Below, in pieces: positions 7,144 to 10,896 of a stretch of 10,896 nucleotides of DNA. Made by a program: the position numbers and the translations under genes. The notes under the pieces were generated by a model that ran no database searches, was not told where the DNA came from, and saw nothing but the letters and a program-made list of their open reading frames with translations. The stretch is from Nitrosospira sp. GTDB taxonomy: Bacteria; Pseudomonadota; Gammaproteobacteria; Burkholderiales; Nitrosomonadaceae. Positions within the stretch are counted from its first letter, which is position 1. Each line of letters opens with the position of its first letter. Location: assembly GCA_030453055.1 (NCBI GenBank), contig JAKDLC010000044.1, positions 1 through 10,896 of the forward strand, given 5' to 3'.

Positions 7144-7665
7144 TCACGGTAATTCCTTAATCGCGCACCGGCCCATGTCCAGCGTCAGCCCCTTGCTTCC
7201 ATAGCCCCAGACAACAGTAAAGCCGACGGTATTTTTATCAGTGGCATCGCGATGACCGGGTTCGCCGGCGTCGCGAGTATCCACTGTCAATGAAACGATA
7301 ATCGGCTCATTGCCGGGATGAGCGGTTGGCGTCAGCTTGCCGATCGCGGTGATCGTCCCGGCTGCCTCCGAGGCCATGTCGTTGAATACGGCCGCCGCGG
7401 CCGCGTAGCAATTCGTCCACAGACACGCCGAAAGCATACCGGTCTTCGCATTATAAACGAACGACTCCACATGCCGGAAACCATCGGCTATTTTTTCGCA
7501 TCGACCTCCTGCGCACTCATACTGAATGTCCGGTACGCAATGGTATTCCTTGTATTCCTGTGCAAAGCCCGCTGTCGGGCTCAACAACAACGCCGGCAAC
7601 AACATGAATGCGGCCCCAACGGCGACCTGCCAATACCGCCTGTCCCATTCCCGGCGGCGACGCAT
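7144..7665 (-). CDS. Secreted protein with six cysteines, function unknown (173 aa)
   Basis: The ATG (7665-7663) overlaps the deacetylase stop as TGATG, typical of translational coupling, so this start is preferred over the longer reading frame that would run deep into the deacetylase gene. The N-terminus is strongly positive (MRRRREWDRR) followed by a hydrophobic stretch and a likely signal cleavage after A35 (TAGFA/QEYK). The mature part has six cysteines: C43, C51, C56, C81, C86 and C167, clustered as 'YECAGGRCEK' and 'CLWTNC'. No catalytic motif is recognisable. The coupling links it to the deacetylase, suggesting a role in the envelope or an extracellular polymer, but that is inference. 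A near copy of its 3' end lies about 100 bp downstream. Confidence 0.8.
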   Translation of the reverse strand: MRRRREWDRRYWQVAVGAAFMLLPALLLSPTAGFAQEYKEYHCVPDIQYECAGGRCEKIADGFRHVESFVYNAKTGMLSACLWTNCYAAAAAVFNDMASEAAGTITAIGKLTPTAHPGNEPIIVSLTVDTRDAGEPGHRDATDKNTVGFTVVWGYGSKGLTLDMGRCAIKELP

Positions 7666-8261
7666 CACGGTTCCGCGATAACAAATCCCCACTCCCTCAA
7701 CTGTGAGATAAAAGACGACAGATCCCTGGCCGTCGCCGGTTGCACGTGCATGAGTATGTTGAACGAAACCTTGCGCGGCTGTTGCGTAAACTGGGTCTCG
7801 ATATTTCTTAGTTTCTCCGGACCCAATCCCTTTGGCGCTTTCCAATCCTCGGTATCGATATCCCAGGTGAGTATCGTCAGCGACAGGTCGCGGGCGACTT
7901 CGATCAGCTCCGGATCAAGATTGCCGCGAAAACCTCCCGCGCCGTACGGCGGGCGGATTCTCGTCGGCGTCACCCCGGTGGTCGCTATGATGATATTCTG
8001 CGTCTGCTCAAGCTCCCATCTGACGTCCTGCTTTACCGCGCTCGACAGATCTTCGTGGCTCCATGAATGATTCTCGATAGCATGCCCCTGGCCGACGATC
8101 ATTCTCGCAGCGTCAGGATACTGTTCAACTTCGCTGCCGAGAACATAAAATTCCGCCTTGATCCCATTCTCCTGCAGCGTCTCAAGAATGCTTTCAAGCG
8201 CGCTTACGGGCGCGGGACCATCGTCGAACGACAGGACTACCGATTTTCCGTCACCCAGCAT
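7665..8261 (-). CDS. Polysaccharide deacetylase (NodB homology domain, CE4)
   Basis: This 198-residue protein is almost entirely a NodB domain. CE4 motifs appear in order: SFDDGP (D13 the expected catalytic base, D14 a metal ligand), HSWSH (H65 and H69, metal ligands), RPPYG (103-107), TWDID (132-136) and LMHV (H172). Enzymes of this family remove N-acetyl groups from chitin-like oligomers, peptidoglycan or other polysaccharides using a bound divalent metal. All key residues are present, so it is probably active. There is no signal peptide or membrane segment, so it appears cytoplasmic as for NodB itself, unlike most exported CE4 enzymes. The start is supported by GGGAGA seven bases upstream (8274-8269). 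It is first in the minus-strand run and is translationally coupled to the next gene. Substrate is not predictable. Confidence 0.93.
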   Translation of the reverse strand: MLGDGKSVVLSFDDGPAPVSALESILETLQENGIKAEFYVLGSEVEQYPDAARMIVGQGHAIENHSWSHEDLSSAVKQDVRWELEQTQNIIIATTGVTPTRIRPPYGAGGFRGNLDPELIEVARDLSLTILTWDIDTEDWKAPKGLGPEKLRNIETQFTQQPRKVSFNILMHVQPATARDLSSFISQLREWGFVIAEP

Positions 8262-8456
8262 TTTTAGTTCTCCCGATAAAATGAACGGTCCAACGTTATC
8301 TTACATTTTAGCCCTACTATCAGCTCACCGGAGAGCATTCTCACCGGGCATCAGTGATAACCGGAAAACCTGAGAACCTTTCTGAACCTTTTGTGTAATA
8401 CTATTCTATGAAAAGGAAATACTTCTGTACGGTTCGACACAAAGGAAAGAAAACAC

Positions 8457-8786
8457 ATGGAGTCCAAACCCATTACAAATACGCGAAACATAATAAATTC
8501 CAGGGAATTATTCACGCGTGTCAGTTGGCTTGAAAAGGAACTGAATTACCGGTGTTCCGACGAACATTCGGAGGAACTGAAAGCGCTGAAGGCATTGGTG
8601 GAAAACGTCCAGGCCGTCGCGTCAACCACTACGTACGGGCCGGGATCGGATTTGATCCGCGACAGCTATTTTCAGGAATACATAAAGGCGATAGAAGAAT
8701 CGGGTGCAGCGGTTGCGGCGGACAAGCCCCAGGCCGCATTCAGCCCCGTCGATTTCAATGGCGTGATCTACTGGCTGCGCCGGTGA
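8457..8786 (+). CDS. Small conserved protein of a phage/plasmid-associated family (109 aa)
   Basis: A soluble, mostly helical protein. The N-terminus 'IINSRELFTRVSWLEKEL' and the acidic helix 'EELKALKALVENVQA' are followed by 'LIRDSYFQEYIKAIEE' (66-81) and a C-terminal 'FSPVDFNGVIYWLRR'. I recognise this layout (IxSRDxxxRIxxLE ... LIRDSYFxEYA ... SVDFDGVxYWxR) from small uncharacterised proteins of phages, plasmids and genomic islands; biochemical function is unknown. The usual middle section near the 'EYAQELAED' region is shorter and more variable here. AAGGA at 8442-8446 precedes the ATG by ten bases. It is divergent from the deacetylase gene across 195 bp and converges on the dehydrogenase gene, leaving only three bases between the stops. 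No convincing promoter was found in the divergent gap. Confidence 0.85.
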   Translation: MESKPITNTRNIINSRELFTRVSWLEKELNYRCSDEHSEELKALKALVENVQAVASTTTYGPGSDLIRDSYFQEYIKAIEESGAAVAADKPQAAFSPVDFNGVIYWLRR

Positions 8787-8789
8787 GGC

Positions 8790-10077
8790 TTACTCATCTT
8801 CCGGTTGCACCTTCCGCGCCGGACTTGGCCTGACAATCATTCTTAAGGATTGATCCTTGGTAAGCAGAGCCACAACCCAGTTGACCATCGTCATGAATCT
8901 GTTGCGATAAGTGATCAAGGAAAAAAGATGCACGAACAGCCATGTCACCCAGGCGATAAATCCGTTAAAGTGCATTCGAGGTCTGGGGAAGTCTGCTACC
9001 GCCTTACTTCTTCCGATAATCGCCAGAGAGCCCTTGTCATGATAGACGAACGGTTTTAGCGGCTTGTCATGCAGTGTGGCAATAAAATTTTCAGCCAGAT
9101 TTTTACCCTGCTGAAGTGCTACCTGCGCCAGCTGCGGGTGTCCCCGGCGAAAGTTCTCATCGGAGGTCAGTAAACAAGTGTCGCCGATAGCATAAATATT
9201 CCGTGTTCCCGTCACCTTGTTATACTCGTCCGTCAGCAATCGCCTGCCCTGCCCATAACCTTCCGGCGGCATACCCTCGAATATCTTCGCGATGACCCCT
9301 GCCGTCCAGAAAAGCGTTTTTGTTTGAATCGTCTCTCCATCTGCGAAGATTACGGTATCGTTCATATAGTCGGTTACCTGGGTATTCAACCGCACTTCCA
9401 CGCCCATCTCCACCAGGGTATCGTACGCATATTTTTGTGATTTTTCACTCATCGGCATTAACAATGCCGGTGCGCCATCCACCAGGTAAATGCGCGCGCC
9501 TCGCCTGCTCAATTCAGGATAATCCTTTTCCAGAATATTCTCGCGCATCTCGGCCAACATGCCTGCAATCTCGACACCGGTGGGCCCGCCGCCGGCGATT
9601 ACGACGGTAGCGAGTTTCTTTTTTTTCCGTTTCGTCGGCCGCAATGATGACTTCCTCCATTTTCTCAAGCATGTAATTTCGTATCTCGATCGCATCATCC
9701 ACTGTTTTCATGGGCAGCGCGGCCTTGCGAATGTTTTCCATGCCAAAGTAATTGCTCTCGGCGCCGGTGGCGAGAACGAGATAATCGTAAGAGAGCTCGC
9801 AGGTGGACAAGCGCACTTTATTTTCTTCAGGAATGACTTTTTGCAACTCGCCCAGGCGGAAGCTGAGGTTTTTTTTATCATGAAATAACTTGCGGAAGGG
9901 ATAGCATAGGTTGGATACGTCCAGAAAACCTGTGGCTACCTGGTATAGCAGCGGAGGAAAGAAATTATAATTATTCATATCGACTTGCGTGACATGAAAC
10001 CCCGTCTCGTCGGCCAGGTGCTTCACCAGGTTTATCCCGGCAAAGCCGCCCCCTATTATGACAATTTCCTTTTTCAT
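8790..10077 (-). pseudogene. ndh: Type II NADH dehydrogenase (NDH-2), frameshifted in an A8 run
   Basis: Two overlapping frames together give one 428-residue FAD-dependent NADH:quinone oxidoreductase, which transfers electrons from NADH to quinone at the inner membrane face without pumping protons. The first frame (ATG 10077) has the FAD motif IVIIGGGFAGI (5-15), YNFFPPLLYQVATGF and YDYLVLATG. The second has the NADH-binding IAGGGPTGVEIAGML (from residue 160), NIYAIGDTC, AQVALQQGKNLAENF and an amphipathic/hydrophobic C-terminal tail. The switch is needed at eight A residues (plus-strand T run 9619-9626); seven would restore EKKKLATVV. Without correction translation stops at 9514 after 187 residues with only the FAD half. 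The composition looks more AT-rich than its flanks, and the N-terminal motif set resembles Bacteroidota NDH-2, so transfer is possible. No Shine-Dalgarno precedes the ATG. Confidence 0.88.
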
Positions 10078-10095
10078 TTTTTTCGATAAAAATGA

Positions 10096-10896
10096 CAAGC
10101 CGCCAGCGGCACATGGAGCGCCTCGCCGATCGTCACCGGCGCCGCGCTTGCCGTGCAGGGGTTGTTCCAGGCGCTTCCAGGCGCTTCCAGGCGCTTCCCG
10201 GCGGCGACCGTCTCGATCCGGAACAAATGCGCGCCCTCCTGGCCGATCCTGCAAACGGAACTCCCTCCCAGAATCCGGCCGTGGACCGCATCGGCGTCAT
10301 GCCCAACCTGCGCGCGATCATCGATGGGATGATGCTCAACCTGCCGCCCGACGTTTACCTGCGGGATTTCGTCGGCGACAACGGCGACCCTCACCTTGGC
10401 GCGATCTCCTCCAGCCCGGATATCATTCTGCGGCAGACGGCCGAGGCGGACCCTCAGGGCGCTTTCGGCGCGGGCAGCGGCACGGAGAACGACATGACGC
10501 TGGGTCACGAGGCGGAAGCCGGGCAGGATAATTTTGTCTATGTACGTGTGCGCAACCGGGGCGGCGTCGCTGCCGCCGACGTGGCCGCTACCGTCTATTG
10601 GGCGCCGCCTTCCACGCTTCTGACGCCGGATCTATGGACCCTGCTGGGCTCGACTGTCCTGCCGAGCGTGCCGACGGGCGATCTGCTGACTGTCTCAAAT
10701 GCCATCACCTGGCCGTCCGCGGCCATCCCTGCGCCCGGACATTACTGCTTCGTAGGCATTCTCAGCATGGCGCGCGACCCCGGCCCCGCACCGGCCGATT
10801 TTTTCGACTGGGACAACTTCACTACCTTTATCCGCAACAACAATAACGTCACCTGGCGCAACTTCAATGTCGTCGACAATGTGCCGCCTCCCCGTG
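10096..10896 (+). pseudogene. Subtilisin-like serine protease (S8), 3' fragment, degenerate
   Basis: From 10099 the frame reads SGTWSASPIVTGAALAVQGL, the block around the catalytic serine of subtilases (GTSxASPxVxG), but the serine codon is TGG (Trp, 10114-10116). The Asp and His parts of the triad are absent: an in-frame TGA at 10093 and the NDH-2 start lie immediately upstream. Two extra copies of a 10-base unit shift the frame; with a single copy the reading continues FQALPGGDRLDPEQM. The second frame is open to the window edge and encodes a beta-rich C-terminal region (YLRDFVGDNGDPH, SSSPDIILRQ, GQDNFVYVRVRNRGG, TPDLWTLLGS, GHYCFVGIL, FIRNNNNVTWRNFNVV) that I associate with the C-terminal domains of secreted S8 proteases. 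This tail remains well conserved. An in-frame ATG (10227) could start a tail-only product, but the expected enzyme cannot be made. Confidence 0.75.
10167..10196 (+). repeat. Three 10-bp tandem repeats that break the protease frame
   Basis: The unit ccaggcgctt occurs three times in a row (10167-10176, 10177-10186, 10187-10196), followed by cccgg. Ten is not a multiple of three, and the two extra copies (20 bp) move the downstream protease sequence to another frame. This is a typical replication-slippage product. Confidence 0.88.

Noticed and set aside
7318..8070. 250-codon plus-strand frame
   Set aside because: It lies opposite the deacetylase and the 173-residue secreted protein, both of which have clear motifs or signal peptides.
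8366..8404. Promoter and operator in the divergent gap (TACTAT at 8399, repeated gaaccttt)
   Set aside because: No acceptable -35 box at 15-18 bp spacing, and the repeats are too short to claim as an operator.
9618..9630. Programmed -1 ribosomal frameshift site (A AAA AAG) in NDH-2
   Set aside because: In the upstream reading frame the G falls in the first codon position, so the heptamer is out of phase, and a -1 shift would not reach the downstream frame.
10058..10531. 157-codon plus-strand and 144-codon minus-strand frames in the protease relic
   Set aside because: They are Arg/Pro/Ala-rich shadow frames of high-GC DNA. The conserved subtilase and tail sequence is in other frames.

Overview
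The window reads as a gene-poor, repeat-rich accessory stretch of a proteobacterial chromosome. Coding regions look moderately GC-rich. Intergenic DNA carries small palindromic repeats of the 'taggatgggtgaagcgtagcgcaaccca' and 'gtcgggttacgctgcgctaacccgac' types, which are common in Beta- and Gammaproteobacteria. A nitrifier-like betaproteobacterium (Nitrosospira/Nitrosomonas group) is my best guess, but no marker gene proves it.

Left end (1-783). On the minus strand lie the start of a VOC/glyoxalase-fold gene and a BrnA-type antitoxin gene broken by a TGA at codon 9. The antitoxin has its own good promoter but no BrnT toxin beside it. A ~170-bp inverted-repeat element (551-720) follows.

Middle (784-6324). 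Two plus-strand genes encode cell-envelope proteins with no assigned function. The first is a 1104-residue protein with one N-terminal membrane anchor, a ~640-residue extracytoplasmic region and about eight C-terminal membrane segments. The second is a 399-residue protein with a signal peptide, a beta-rich periplasmic region and four or five C-terminal membrane segments. The spaces after each gene are filled by three palindromic repeat families. In one place a copy of one family sits inside a copy of another, flanked by a 4-bp CTTA repeat.

Right of centre (6325-8261, minus strand). A compact run of three genes starts with a NodB-type polysaccharide deacetylase without a signal peptide. It overlaps by one base the gene of a 173-residue secreted protein with six cysteines. 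After a relic of a duplicated 3' end comes a 236-residue secreted protein, also with six cysteines after its signal peptide.

Right end (8457-10896). A 109-residue protein of a phage/plasmid-associated family (plus) converges on a type II NADH dehydrogenase gene (minus) frameshifted in an A8 run. Eighteen bases beyond the dehydrogenase start is the 3' part of a subtilisin-like protease gene (plus). Its catalytic serine codon reads Trp, it is frameshifted by a triplicated 10-mer, and it runs off the window.

Overall the window holds several broken genes (antitoxin, dehydrogenase, protease, duplicated tail) among mobile palindromic repeats. The two uncharacterised envelope genes are the best candidates for an undescribed function.
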